Source of the DNA: Brucella anthropi_A
GTDB lineage: Bacteria > Pseudomonadota > Alphaproteobacteria > Rhizobiales > Rhizobiaceae
Length of the DNA stretch: 64,000 nucleotides
NCBI RefSeq assembly: GCF_046630315.1
Contig: NZ_LQBD01000007.1
Location: 62,001-126,000 of the forward strand
Direction of reading: 5' to 3'
How positions within the stretch are numbered: position 1 is the stretch's first letter; each line of letters starts with the position of its first letter. Shown piece by piece: positions 7,874 through 16,464 of this stretch. A program made the position numbers and the translations under genes. A model generated the notes under the pieces. It was not told where the DNA came from, made no database searches, and saw only the letters and a list, made by a program, of their open reading frames with translations.

Positions 7874-8665
7874 ATGGCCCGCTCAGCCCTTCTCAACGTT
7901 ATGGTACAGGCCGCCATGAAGGCCGGCCGCAGCCTCGCCCGTGATTTTGGCGAAGTCCAGAATCTTCAGGTTTCCCTCAAGGGCCCCGGCGATTATGTCA
8001 GCCAGGCCGACCGCCGCGCCGAAAAGATCGTCTACACGGAATTGAGCCGCGCCCGCCCGGATTATGGTTTCCTGATGGAAGAATCCGGCGAGGTTGAAGC
8101 CAAGGACGGACAGCATCGCTGGCTGGTCGACCCGCTCGACGGCACCACGAATTTCCTGCACGGCATTCCGGTCTTCGCAGTCTCCATCGCGCTTGAGCGC
8201 CAGGGACAGATCGTTGCCGGCGTCATCTACAATCCGGCCATGGATGAACTCTACACCGCAGAACGCGGCGGTGGCGCATTCCTGAACGACCGCCGCCTGC
8301 GCGTCGCATCGCGCAACAAGCTGGTCGATTCCGTCATCGGAACGGGTATCCCGCATCTGGGCCGCGGCCATCATGGCCGTTATCTGGTCGAACTGCGCAA
8401 CGTCATGGCCGAAACGGCCGGCATCCGCCGCATGGGCGCGGTCGCGCTCGATCTTGCCTATGTCGCGGGCGGTCGTCTGGATGGCTTCTGGGAAGACGGC
8501 ATGCACCCCTGGGACCTCGGCGCGGGCATGCTGATGATCCGCGAAGCCGGCGGTTTTGTCTCGGACAAGAGCGGCGGGCAGGATATTTTCGGCACCAAAA
8601 CCATCGTTGCAGGCAATGAAGTCATCCAGAAAGCCTTGCTGAAGACGATCAACAAGCCGATCTGA
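7874..8665 (+). CDS. suhB: Inositol monophosphatase family protein (SuhB-like)
   Basis: The 263-residue protein belongs to the Mg2+-dependent, Li+-sensitive sugar phosphatases. The metal-binding motifs are intact: an EES at about residues 69-71, WLVDPLDGTTNFLHGIP at about 84-100, and the distal WDLGAGMLMIREAGG. In other bacteria SuhB hydrolyses inositol-1-phosphate and also acts in rRNA transcription antitermination. Which role applies here cannot be told from sequence. The gene stands alone, about 190 bases after efp, and is followed by a gap with a Bru-RS element. Confidence 0.9.
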   Translation: MARSALLNVMVQAAMKAGRSLARDFGEVQNLQVSLKGPGDYVSQADRRAEKIVYTELSRARPDYGFLMEESGEVEAKDGQHRWLVDPLDGTTNFLHGIPVFAVSIALERQGQIVAGVIYNPAMDELYTAERGGGAFLNDRRLRVASRNKLVDSVIGTGIPHLGRGHHGRYLVELRNVMAETAGIRRMGAVALDLAYVAGGRLDGFWEDGMHPWDLGAGMLMIREAGGFVSDKSGGQDIFGTKTIVAGNEVIQKALLKTINKPI

Positions 8666-8744
8666 TCCAGTTCCGGCATTGTCCGCTTTCTATTCAGCGC
8701 GCCGTATGAAAGCGGCGCGCTTGGAGCCTGAATCCAAAGACGGC

Positions 8745-8895
8745 AGGCCGTGGCGAAAATGGTGATGTTCGAGTACCGGAGCGGAATGTACTTAAAGCAT
8801 AGCTCCGAAAAGTTGCAGACTTTTCGGAGCTATGCGCCAGAGAATGCTACATGAGTACCGAAACGCAGAAAAGCGCCATTTGCAGACCGGCATGG
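8745..8895. repeat. Bru-RS-like palindromic repeat carrying an inserted palindrome
   Basis: The flanks match the copy at 40141-40249: cgaaaatggt, ccggagcggaatgtactt, acatgag-acc and cgccatttgcag occur in the same order in both. The element is roughly palindromic end to end. It resembles the dispersed Bru-RS repeats of Brucella, known as target sites of IS711. This copy is longer because a second palindrome (8797-8835) replaces the short loop of the other copy. It fills most of the 349-base gap 8666-9014, in which I see no gene. Confidence 0.7.
8797..8835. repeat. Perfect 16-bp inverted repeat nested in the Bru-RS element
   Basis: GCATAGCTCCGAAAAG (8797-8812) is perfectly complementary to CTTTTCGGAGCTATGC (8820-8835) with a seven-base loop. 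It is absent from the second Bru-RS copy, so it looks like a secondary insertion. No T run follows, so it is not a classical terminator. Confidence 0.75.
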
Positions 8896-9014
8896 AGACT
8901 TTTGGAACAGGCTCTGAAGCATTTTTGCCTTCATTATTTCGTATCCAGACGATTCCGCTTCATGAATTAATGAAGTAGGCTCCAGTTCAAACACGCGACC
9001 ATGGAGCGCAGCGC

Positions 9015-10064
9015 ATGAGCGATTTGAGACTTTCCCGGGACCGTCTGGATGAGGGACGCGATTACGACCCCTACCGCCTGTCGAGCCCGCGCATCGTCAT
9101 TCTCTCCATGGTGATCTTCATCCTTATCGTGGCCTTTCTGGCTGCGATCCTGATGCGGCAGATTCATACTTTCTTCGTCACCAATCCCGGTCTCAACGGG
9201 CTTATTCTCGGCGTTCTGCTGGTCGGCATCCTGCTGGCTTTCGGGCAGGTGCTGCGGCTTCTGCCGGAAATCCGCTGGGTCAACTCGTTCCGCGACGGCG
9301 ACCGCGAAGGCACCACGCGCCCGCCCGTCCTGCTGGCGCCGATGCGCGCTTTGATCGGCCGCCGCCAGTCGATGGCGCTGTCGACCTCATCCATGCGGTC
9401 GATCCTCGATTCCATCGCGACACGCCTTGACGAAAGCCGCGATATATCGCGCTACCTGATCGGGCTTCTGGTGTTTCTGGGCCTCCTTGGCACTTTCTGG
9501 GGCCTTCTGGAAACCGTCGGGTCCATCGGACGCACCATCCAGACCCTCGACCCCAGTTCCGGCAGCACCGGCGATGTTCTCGATGCATTGAAAGCGGGGT
9601 TGCAGGCTCCGCTCTCCGGCATGGGCACGGCTTTCTCGTCATCGCTGTTCGGCCTTTCCGGCTCACTCATTCTCGGCTTTCTCGATCTCCAAGCGGGCCG
9701 TGCGCAAAACCGCTTCTATACGGAACTGGAAAACTGGCTTTCCTCCGTCACCGACCTCGGTTCCGATATCGGCGCAGAGCAGACCGGAAGCACTGAAGAA
9801 ATCCGCGTTCTGGCCGACCGGTTGCAGCATCTGCATGGCGGCGAGGCATCCACGCAGCGCACCACGGCAGCGCTCGCCAATCTTGCCGAAGGCATACAGG
9901 GCCTCGTCAAGAACATGCGCAGCGAACAGCAGATCATGCGTGACTGGGTGGAAAAACAGGCAGACGAGCAGAAGGCGATCCGCCAGACGCTCGACCGCCT
10001 CACCAAGGCCATCGGCGAGCGCCCGCATGACCGCAAGCCAGACCGACCGGACAAGGCGGAGTAA
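9015..10064 (+). CDS. MotA/TolQ/ExbB-type proton channel subunit, non-flagellar
   Basis: The 349-residue membrane protein has four hydrophobic segments: about 31-53, 63-85, 150-172 and 195-220. The last pair contains GLLGTFWGLLETVGSIG and GMGTAFSSSLFGLSGSLILGF, the proton-channel signature of the MotA/TolQ/ExbB superfamily. A roughly 110-residue cytoplasmic C-terminal helical tail ends in a charged stretch. The next gene, six bases later, encodes a MotB/OmpA-like partner, so the two should form an ion-driven complex anchored to peptidoglycan. No flagellar, tol or tonB genes are near. It is broadly reminiscent of ZorA, but no Zorya effector genes accompany it. The cellular role is unknown to me. 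Confidence 0.8.
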   Translation: MSDLRLSRDRLDEGRDYDPYRLSSPRIVILSMVIFILIVAFLAAILMRQIHTFFVTNPGLNGLILGVLLVGILLAFGQVLRLLPEIRWVNSFRDGDREGTTRPPVLLAPMRALIGRRQSMALSTSSMRSILDSIATRLDESRDISRYLIGLLVFLGLLGTFWGLLETVGSIGRTIQTLDPSSGSTGDVLDALKAGLQAPLSGMGTAFSSSLFGLSGSLILGFLDLQAGRAQNRFYTELENWLSSVTDLGSDIGAEQTGSTEEIRVLADRLQHLHGGEASTQRTTAALANLAEGIQGLVKNMRSEQQIMRDWVEKQADEQKAIRQTLDRLTKAIGERPHDRKPDRPDKAE

Positions 10065-10070
10065 GACGCC

Positions 10071-11102
10071 ATGGCTCTTGCCCGCAACCGCCGCTCCCAA
10101 AGGCATGTCGATTACTGGCCCGGCTTCGTCGATGCGCTGACGACGCTGCTCTTGGCAATCATGTTCCTGCTCACCGTCTTCGTGCTGGCGCAATTCCTGC
10201 TCAGCCGTGAGGTCAACAACAAGGACAGCGTGCTTGCGCGCCTCAACAGCCAGATACAGGAACTGACGCAGCTCCTGTCGCTGGAGCGCAGTAATTCGCA
10301 GGACATGCAGGACACCATCGCCAATCTGCAAGCGTCGCTTTCCACTGCCGAGAGCGAACGTTCGCGCCTGCAAAGCCTGTTGAACGAAGGCAGCGGTGCG
10401 GGTGCGGCAGCCGAAAAGCGCGCCGGTGAACTGTCCGAAAGCCTCAATGCCGAAAAGCAGGTCAGCGCCCGCGCGCTCAGCCAGGTGGAATTGCTCAACC
10501 AGCAGATTTCGGCGCTTCGCCGCCAGATCGCAGCACTTGAAGATGCGCTCAATGCTTCTGAAAGCCGTGACCGCGAATCGAACGCCAAGATTGCCGATCT
10601 CGGACGCCGCCTGAATGTGGCGCTGGCCCAGCGCGTGCAGGAACTGAACCGCTACCGCTCCGACTTCTTCGGGCGTTTGCGGGAAATCCTGTCGGACAGG
10701 GAAAATATCCGCATTGTCGGCGACCGTTTCGTCTTCCAGTCGGAAGTGCTGTTCCCGACAGGTTCAGCGGATATCAATCCGGCCGGTCAGGACGAGATGA
10801 AGAAACTCGCCGATGCGGTGATCCAGCTCAATCGGGAAATCCCCGACGACATCAATTGGGTGCTGCGCGTCGACGGCCATACCGATAACGTGCCGCTGGC
10901 AGGCACGGGACGCTTCCGCGACAACTGGGAGCTTTCGTCAGCCCGCGCCACCGCCGTCGTCAAGTTCCTGATCGCCAATGGCGTCCCGGCCAACCGGCTC
11001 GTCGCGGCGGGCTTCGGGGAATATCAGCCGCTCGATGCCTCCGACACGCCGGATGCCCGCGCAAAAAACCGGCGCATCGAGCTGAAACTGACCGAACGAT
11101 AG
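10071..11102 (+). CDS. MotB-like protein: TM helix, long coiled coil, OmpA peptidoglycan-binding domain
   Basis: The 343-residue protein has one transmembrane helix at about residues 19-43. It starts PGFVDALTTLLLAIMFLLTV, with Asp21 placed like the proton-carrying aspartate of MotB. Residues about 50-195 form a long heptad-rich coiled coil. The C-terminal OmpA-like domain contains DGHTDNVPL, NWELSSARATAV and NRRIELKL, the peptidoglycan-binding pattern. The long coil replaces the short plug linker of flagellar MotB. It follows the MotA-like gene by six bases and must be its partner. The pair is probably a cell-wall-anchored motor or energy transducer; the output is unknown. Confidence 0.82.
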   Translation: MALARNRRSQRHVDYWPGFVDALTTLLLAIMFLLTVFVLAQFLLSREVNNKDSVLARLNSQIQELTQLLSLERSNSQDMQDTIANLQASLSTAESERSRLQSLLNEGSGAGAAAEKRAGELSESLNAEKQVSARALSQVELLNQQISALRRQIAALEDALNASESRDRESNAKIADLGRRLNVALAQRVQELNRYRSDFFGRLREILSDRENIRIVGDRFVFQSEVLFPTGSADINPAGQDEMKKLADAVIQLNREIPDDINWVLRVDGHTDNVPLAGTGRFRDNWELSSARATAVVKFLIANGVPANRLVAAGFGEYQPLDASDTPDARAKNRRIELKLTER

Positions 11103-11109
11103 GATGAGA

Positions 11110-11133
11110 ACGGGAAGGCAAAGCCCTTCCCGT
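11110..11133. terminator. Bidirectional hairpin between convergent genes
   Basis: ACGGGAAGG pairs with CCTTCCCGT across a six-base loop, just after the MotB-like gene and touching the stop of the convergent ABC exporter. The T run is weak on both sides. Confidence 0.55.
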
Positions 11134-12959
11134 CATTTCATGGCAAAGGCTCCCGCGCCCGCCTCGAATTGCAGCTTGGCGAGACGGGCATAGATGCCGC
11201 CCTTTTCGACAAGGCTTTGATGTGTGCCTTCTTCGACGATACGGCCATGGTCGAGCACGAGAATGCGGTCGGCCTTGAGCACGGTTGCAAGCCGGTGCGC
11301 GACCACAAGCGTCGTGCGGTCAGCCATCAACCCGTCCAGCGCCTTTTGCACCAGCATTTCGCTTTCGGCATCGAGCGCCGATGTCGCCTCGTCGAGCAGC
11401 AGGATGGGCGCGGCGCGCAGGATTGCCCGCGCGATGGCGATGCGCTGGCGCTGCCCGCCTGAAAGCGTCACACCGCGTTCGCCCACTTCCGTGTCATAGC
11501 CCTTGTCGAGCGCCATGATGAAATCATGCGCCAGGGCTGCCTTTGCCGCCGCCACGATTTCCGCATCGCTCGCTCCCGGCCTGCCGAAGGCGATGTTTTC
11601 GCGCACGCTTGTTGCGAAGATCGCCACATCCTGCGGCACGGTCGCAATACGCGCGCGAACGGCCTGCGGGTCCGCATCGGGCAAGGCCACGCCATCAATC
11701 AGGATATTGCCCGACTGCGGATCGTAATAGCGCATGACAAGCGCGAAAATCGTGCTCTTGCCTGCACCGGACGGACCGACGATCGCAACCGTCTCCCCCG
11801 TCTTCACCGTGAAGCTGACGCCGTTTAGCGACGGTGCATCGGGCCGCGTCGGATAGGAGAAGTGCACGCAATCGAACACGATCTCGCCGCGCGGCGGCAC
11901 CGGCATGGCAACAGGTTTCAGGGGGGCTGCGATGCCCGGCTGTTCGTCCAGAATTTCGACGAGCCGCTCCGTCGCGCCGGCTGCCTGCGCAAGCTCGCCG
12001 CCCACTTCCGACAAGGCCCCGAAGGAACTGCCCGCAAACACCGCATAAAGCACGAACTGGCCGAGCGTACCGGCCGTCATCGTGCCCGCCAGCACATCGC
12101 GCGAACCGAACCACAACACGGCAACGATGCTGGAGAAGATCAGGAAAATAGCGAAAGCCGTCAGGATGGCACGCGCCTGAATGGAGGAGCGTGCGGCCTG
12201 GAAGGCTTTTTCCACCGCGCTGCCGAAACGCCCGACCACCATGTTCTCATTGGTGAAGGCCTGCAGCGTGCGCATCGCACCGATCTGTTCGCTGGCATAG
12301 GCATTGGCGCTTGCAAGCATGTCCTGCGTCATGCGGGAGCGGCGACGCACCGAGCGCCCGAAGGCGATCAGCGGAATAACGATGATAGGGATGGCGGCAA
12401 TGACCAGAGCGGAAAGCTTTGGGCTTGTGACCACCATCATCGCCAGCGCGCCGACACCCAGGATCATGTTGCGCAGAGCGACCGAGGCTGTGGCCCCCAC
12501 CACAGACTTGATCTGCGTCGTATCGGAGGAGAGGCGCGACACGATTTCGCCCGACTGCGACCGGTCGAAGAATTCCGGCGAAAGCGCCGTCACATGCGAA
12601 AAGACCGCATTGCGCAGGTCTGCCACCACCCGCTCGCCAAGCGAGATCACGAAGAAATAGCGCAGGCCCGAAGCCAGCGCGAGGATAAGCGCAAGCAGCA
12701 CCAGCATGCCGAAATAATTATTGACGAAGATCGCGTTCGAGCCGGTAAAGCCATGGTCGATCATACGCCGCAGCGCAACGGGCACGGCAAGGGTCGTCAT
12801 CGCGGCCAGAACCAGCGAAAACAGCGCGCCCGCAACCAGTCCCTTATAGGGTGCCAGAAACGGCATCATTCTTTTCAGAGGCTTCAGCGAGCGGCGTTTG
12901 CGGCTTTCTTCTGTAGTCAATGCGTGATTCATATCAATTTCAGTATCCCGGTCGGCCAT
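11133..12959 (-). CDS. ABC exporter half-transporter (MsbA-related, fused TMD-NBD)
   Basis: The protein combines an exporter-type membrane domain with six helices (about residues 20-320) and an ATPase domain. The latter shows Walker A GPSGAGKST, signature LSGGQRQRIAIAR and Walker B ILLLDEATSALD. The frame is open to 13061, but the ATG at 12959 (MADRDTE) gives 608 residues, a normal length; ATG 12929 is also possible. It would act as a homodimer exporting a lipid or hydrophobic substrate. It fits the alphaproteobacterial MsbA-related group rather than MsbA itself. The substrate cannot be told. It converges on the MotB-like gene and is divergent from rpmE. Confidence 0.85.
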   Translation of the reverse strand: MADRDTEIDMNHALTTEESRKRRSLKPLKRMMPFLAPYKGLVAGALFSLVLAAMTTLAVPVALRRMIDHGFTGSNAIFVNNYFGMLVLLALILALASGLRYFFVISLGERVVADLRNAVFSHVTALSPEFFDRSQSGEIVSRLSSDTTQIKSVVGATASVALRNMILGVGALAMMVVTSPKLSALVIAAIPIIVIPLIAFGRSVRRRSRMTQDMLASANAYASEQIGAMRTLQAFTNENMVVGRFGSAVEKAFQAARSSIQARAILTAFAIFLIFSSIVAVLWFGSRDVLAGTMTAGTLGQFVLYAVFAGSSFGALSEVGGELAQAAGATERLVEILDEQPGIAAPLKPVAMPVPPRGEIVFDCVHFSYPTRPDAPSLNGVSFTVKTGETVAIVGPSGAGKSTIFALVMRYYDPQSGNILIDGVALPDADPQAVRARIATVPQDVAIFATSVRENIAFGRPGASDAEIVAAAKAALAHDFIMALDKGYDTEVGERGVTLSGGQRQRIAIARAILRAAPILLLDEATSALDAESEMLVQKALDGLMADRTTLVVAHRLATVLKADRILVLDHGRIVEEGTHQSLVEKGGIYARLAKLQFEAGAGAFAMK

Positions 12960-13130
12960 TCTTATGATTGCGCCCTTGTTATTGCCGTGCGCCTGATGTA
13001 TAGGCTCGCCAACCCTTTTGGAAGCCGTTGCCTGTCGGTAATGGGTCTTCATATCTGCCATTGGGCGAAAGTGCCGCAGTTTCGATAGTCAAGGCTGCGC
13101 TTTTCTCCCCAGACTTTCAGGATTGAGAAG

Positions 13131-13352
13131 ATGAAAGCCAATATCCATCCCGACTACCACACCATCAAGGTCGTGATGACCGATGGCACCGAATACATGA
13201 CCCGCTCGACCTGGGGCAAGGAAGGCGATACGATGAACCTCGATATCGACCCGACCACCCATCCGGCCTGGACGGGCGGTTCGCAGACCCTGCTCGATCG
13301 CGGCGGTCGCGTTACCAAGTTCAAGAACCGTTTCGGCAATCTCGGCATCTAA
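13131..13352 (+). CDS. rpmE: 50S ribosomal protein L31
   Basis: The 73-residue protein begins [19 protein letters not shown] and contains the family's [14 protein letters not shown] and [14 protein letters not shown] segments. The zinc-binding cysteines of the E. coli RpmE type are absent, so this is the zinc-independent form usual in alphaproteobacteria. A strong rho-independent terminator follows 23 bases after the stop. It is a single-gene transcription unit, divergent from the ABC exporter. Identification is secure. Confidence 0.97.
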
Positions 13353-13375
13353 TCCGGTTTGCATGGTTCAAAAGG

Positions 13376-13397
13376 CCCCGCTTCGGCGGGGTTTTTT
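13376..13397 (+). terminator. Rho-independent terminator of rpmE
   Basis: CCCCGC-TTCG-GCGGGG stem-loop directly followed by six T: a textbook terminator with a stable tetraloop. Confidence 0.9.
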
Positions 13398-13461
13398 ATT
13401 GCCTGAATTTGCGAAGACCGGCAGCGCCCTGTATTTCTGTGCTTTTGCAGCGGAAAGCACG

Positions 13462-14064
13462 ATGGAACAAGCGCAAGGCAGCCTGTTGATTGCCGGAACA
13501 TCGCATGTCGGGAAAACCACATTCGCGGCAAAGCTGGCGAACGCCCTTGGATGGCATCTTGATTCCACCGACCGGCTTGCGCGCCATCCGGGGCGTCCCT
13601 GGCCCGCGCCGCCGCCCGCCGTCATGGAATTTTACACATCCCTTTCCTCCGAAACCATTCATTGGTTCCTGAGGGTTCATCACGCGAACATGCGGCCTCT
13701 CCTGCAACGGAGAATCGAGGACATGCACCGTACCCACAGGGGCTTCATCCTCGAAGGCTCGGCCCTGCGCCCGGAATATATCGCGAACCTTGCGCCGGCA
13801 TCGGCAGTCAGCGTCTTCCTTCATGCGGAGGCAGGCTTCCTGCGCGAGCGAATATGCCGCGAGGCGGATTATGATCATGCCGATGCCCATACCCGCACCG
13901 CCATTGACCGGTTCATCGAACGTTCGCTGCGCGACAATATCGAGCTGGAGGCCGCTGCACGGCGGCACGGGATGAAACGGGTGAATGTCGCTGATCGAAA
14001 TGCGCTGGACGGCTTGTACGAAGAACTGTTGCAGCGGTTTGCCGACGAGAACAATGCGCAATAA
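13462..14064 (+). CDS. Small P-loop kinase-like protein (AAA/adenylate-kinase fold)
   Basis: The frame is open from 13363 but that part overlaps the rpmE terminator; the ATG at 13462 gives 200 residues. A Walker A motif GTSHVGKT is at residues 12-19, directly after the first beta strand. The rest alternates helices and strands in the manner of nucleoside/small-molecule kinases. RIEDMHRTHRGFILEGSALR looks like the second strand with an acidic end, and an Arg-rich lid-like segment (FLRERICREADYD) follows. Substrate unknown. A bidirectional hairpin lies immediately after the stop and separates it from yebC. Confidence 0.65.
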   Translation: MEQAQGSLLIAGTSHVGKTTFAAKLANALGWHLDSTDRLARHPGRPWPAPPPAVMEFYTSLSSETIHWFLRVHHANMRPLLQRRIEDMHRTHRGFILEGSALRPEYIANLAPASAVSVFLHAEAGFLRERICREADYDHADAHTRTAIDRFIERSLRDNIELEAAARRHGMKRVNVADRNALDGLYEELLQRFADENNAQ

Positions 14065-14068
14065 AAAA

Positions 14069-14091
14069 ACTCCCGGATGACCGGGAGTTTT
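14069..14091. terminator. Bidirectional terminator between the kinase-like gene and yebC
   Basis: ACTCCCGG-ATGA-CCGGGAGT (14069-14088) is flanked by seven A on the left and T on the right, so it can stop transcription from both convergent genes. Confidence 0.85.
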
Positions 14092-14116
14092 GCAGCATTG
14101 TTGCGAGCGCGAGAAA

Positions 14117-14863
14117 TCAGGCGCTCAGCTTTTCCATCACTTCGTCGCTGACTTCGAAGTTGGTGTAGACGTTCTGCACATCGTCATCGTCTTCGAGCAC
14201 GTTGAGAAGCTTGAGAACCGAACGGGCCTTTTCCTCGTCCAGTTCGGTATTGGTCTGCGGCTTCCAGATCGTCTTGATCGATTCGGCTTCGCCGAGCGAA
14301 GCTTCCAGAGCCTTCGACACGTCGCCGATATCCTCGAAGGCGCAGATGATGACGTGTTCTTCTTCGCCGGACTGCACATCGTCGGCACCGGCTTCGATGG
14401 CCGCTTCCATGACCTTGTCGGCATCGCCGACGGAAGCCTTGTAGACGATTTCGCCAACGCGGTCGAACATGAACGACACCGAGCCGGTTTCGCCCAGCGC
14501 GCCGCCCGACTTCGTGAAGGCTGCGCGCACGTTGGAGGCCGTGCGGTTGCGGTTGTCCGTCAGCGCTTCCACGATGACCGATACGCCGCCGGGGCCGCGG
14601 CCCTCATAGCGCACTTCATCGTAATTCTCGCCGTCATTGCCGGCGGCCTTCTTGATGGCGCGCTCGATATTGTCCTTCGGCATGGACTGCGCCTTGGCGT
14701 TCTGGATCGCCAGACGCAGGCGCGGGTTCATCGCAGGGTCAGGCAGACCCTGCTTGGCGGCGACGGTGATTTCGCGCCCGAGCTTGGAAAACATTTTCGA
14801 CCGCACCGCATCCTGACGGCCCTTGCGGTGCATGATATTCTTAAACTGTGAATGGCCTGCCAT
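14117..14863 (-). CDS. yebC: YebC/PmpR family protein (TACO1-type)
   Basis: The 248-residue protein begins MAGHSQFKNIMHRKG and contains GGVSVIVEALTDNRNRT, the family hallmark. These proteins have been described as transcriptional regulators and as factors easing ribosome stalling at proline stretches; the latter would match efp in this window functionally. The C-terminal third is strongly acidic (EDDDDVQNVYTNFE). It is often next to ruvC in other bacteria, but here it is about 12 kb from the ruv operon. Length is standard and the start is unambiguous. Confidence 0.95.
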   Translation of the reverse strand: MAGHSQFKNIMHRKGRQDAVRSKMFSKLGREITVAAKQGLPDPAMNPRLRLAIQNAKAQSMPKDNIERAIKKAAGNDGENYDEVRYEGRGPGGVSVIVEALTDNRNRTASNVRAAFTKSGGALGETGSVSFMFDRVGEIVYKASVGDADKVMEAAIEAGADDVQSGEEEHVIICAFEDIGDVSKALEASLGEAESIKTIWKPQTNTELDEEKARSVLKLLNVLEDDDDVQNVYTNFEVSDEVMEKLSA

Positions 14864-15078
14864 GGCACCCCTGTTCTGTTTAAAATGCTGCGCACGGAGA
14901 AAGCGTCACGCATGAAACAGAGATCAAGCAGAGAAGGGCCGCATGTCGGGCCACAGTGCTTTCCGTGCAGAATGGCGGCGTTATAAGGAATTCAGGCCCA
15001 TTCGTCCAGCAAAAGCGCCACAGGCATCGATTCCCTGTCAATAAAGGCAATATCGCTCGACCGGGCAGACAAAGAAGA

Positions 15079-15088
15079 TTATCTATAA
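15079..15088. promoter_or_regulatory. BioR box in the bioR promoter
   Basis: TTATCTATAA is an exact match to the BioR palindrome consensus (TTATMKATAA), ending four bases before the bioR ATG. Its position means BioR should repress its own gene; autoregulation has been reported for Brucella BioR. Confidence 0.85.
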
Positions 15089-15092
15089 ATTC

Positions 15093-15773
15093 ATGATTCA
15101 GCCCGCCCAGAACACGCCCGGCGAAACCATCGCCGCCCGCATCAGCCGCATTCTTGCCGACCGCATCATTGCGGGCGAGATCGAGCCCGGCACGAAATTG
15201 CGACAGGATCACATTGCCGAAGAATTCGAGACCAGCCATGTGCCGGTGCGCGAAGCATTCCGGCGGCTGGAGGCGCAAGGCCTTGCCGTTTCCGAGCCGC
15301 GGCGCGGTGTCAGGGTCGCGTCGTTCGATATAGGCGAGATCCGGGAAGTGGCGGAAATGCGGGCCGCCCTGGAGGGGCTGGCGCTGCGCCATGCCGCGCC
15401 GCACATCACGCAGGCAACGCTCGATGCCGCCGAACAGGCAACACTGGAAGGCGACAAGTCCCGCGATGTCAGAAGCTGGGAAGACGCCAACCGCCGCTTC
15501 CATCGGCTCATCCTCGAACCGTGCAACATGCCGCGCCTGCTGGCCGCCATCGATGATCTTCACGCCGCCAGCGCCCGGTTTCTCTTTGCCACATGGCGCT
15601 CGGAATGGGAAACCCGCACCGACCACGACCATCGCGCCATATTGCGGGCGCTGCGCGAGAGCGATGTGGAGAGCGCTGTCACCATACTTGCCCGCCATGT
15701 GCAATGGATCGGACATCGCCCGGTCAAGACGGCCTCCGGCAAGACGCGCGATTCGTTTGCGATCGTGGGCTGA
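15093..15773 (+). CDS. bioR: GntR/FCD-family biotin repressor BioR
   Basis: The 226-residue protein has an N-terminal GntR winged helix (about residues 10-75, with IAEEFETSHVPVREAFRRLEA as recognition region) and a helical FCD effector domain (about 85-215). It is BioR rather than another FadR-like regulator for two reasons: its own promoter and that of bioY, 90 bases further on, each carry the BioR box TTATCTATAA. BioR is the alphaproteobacterial substitute for BirA-type repression of biotin synthesis and uptake. The box overlaps the region just before the ATG, so the leader is very short. Confidence is high. Confidence 0.92.
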   Translation: MIQPAQNTPGETIAARISRILADRIIAGEIEPGTKLRQDHIAEEFETSHVPVREAFRRLEAQGLAVSEPRRGVRVASFDIGEIREVAEMRAALEGLALRHAAPHITQATLDAAEQATLEGDKSRDVRSWEDANRRFHRLILEPCNMPRLLAAIDDLHAASARFLFATWRSEWETRTDHDHRAILRALRESDVESAVTILARHVQWIGHRPVKTASGKTRDSFAIVG

Positions 15774-15858
15774 TGCTGGCGCAACGCACCGTTCCGTTTG
15801 CGCCGCCTCTTGCGTTTATCGTCAGGGACGCTACAAAGATATAGATCGTGTCCCGATT

Positions 15859-15868
15859 TTATCTATAA
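15859..15868. promoter_or_regulatory. BioR box in the bioY promoter
   Basis: A second exact TTATCTATAA lies 12 bases before the bioY start and upstream of its GAGGA ribosome binding site. It predicts repression of biotin uptake by BioR. Confidence 0.85.
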
Positions 15869-15880
15869 TTTGAGGAAGCC

Positions 15881-16456
15881 ATGACGACCATCACCCAGAC
15901 ACGCCCATCCTTCAGCCCGCTCAACCTGGAATCCCGCTCCCCTGTGATGCGCCTTGCAGCCGTTGCGCTGGGCACGCTGGTTCTCGCTGTCTCATCGCAG
16001 ATCGAAGTTCCAATGATTCCGGTTCCGATCACGTTGCAGACCCTGATCGTTCCGCTGATCGGCGCGCTCTACGGCTGGCGTCTTGGCATGGCCACGGTTC
16101 TGGCCTGGCTCGGCGAAGCCATGCTCGGCCTGCCGGTTCTGGCTGGCGGCGCCGGTGGTCTTGCCCATTTCGCAGGCCCGACCGCAGGCTATCTCGCTTC
16201 CTTCCCGATCATTGCCGCGCTGACCGGCTATCTGGCCGAACGCGGCTGGAACGGTTCCCGCGTCGGCCTCGCCTTCGTTTCGTTCCTTGCCGCCAATGTG
16301 ATCTGCCTTGCGCTTGGCGCCGTCTGGCTGTCGGGCATCATCGGCGTTGAAAAGGCCGTTGCCCTTGGCGTGACGCCGTTCCTCATCGGCGCTCTCATCA
16401 AGTCGGCTCTCGGCGCTGCCACCCTCAAGGCCATCGCCCGCGACGGCAAGGCCTGA
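15881..16456 (+). CDS. bioY: Biotin transporter substrate-binding component BioY
   Basis: BioY is the integral-membrane biotin-binding protein, working alone or with an ECF module. The 191 residues contain six hydrophobic segments and the family motif VPITLQTLIVPLIGALYG followed by WLGEAMLGLPVLAGGAGG. The ATG follows a GAGGA site by seven bases. BioM/BioN are not adjacent, so it may be a solitary BioY. With bioR upstream and a BioR box in its promoter, it forms the uptake branch of biotin regulation. The next gene follows by eight bases. Confidence 0.95.
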   Translation: MTTITQTRPSFSPLNLESRSPVMRLAAVALGTLVLAVSSQIEVPMIPVPITLQTLIVPLIGALYGWRLGMATVLAWLGEAMLGLPVLAGGAGGLAHFAGPTAGYLASFPIIAALTGYLAERGWNGSRVGLAFVSFLAANVICLALGAVWLSGIIGVEKAVALGVTPFLIGALIKSALGAATLKAIARDGKA

Positions 16457-16464
16457 TCGGTCCC

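Noticed and set aside
9015..11102. Zorya-type defence system
   Set aside because: Only the MotA/MotB-like half is present; no ZorC/ZorD/ZorE effector genes, and the surroundings are housekeeping genes.
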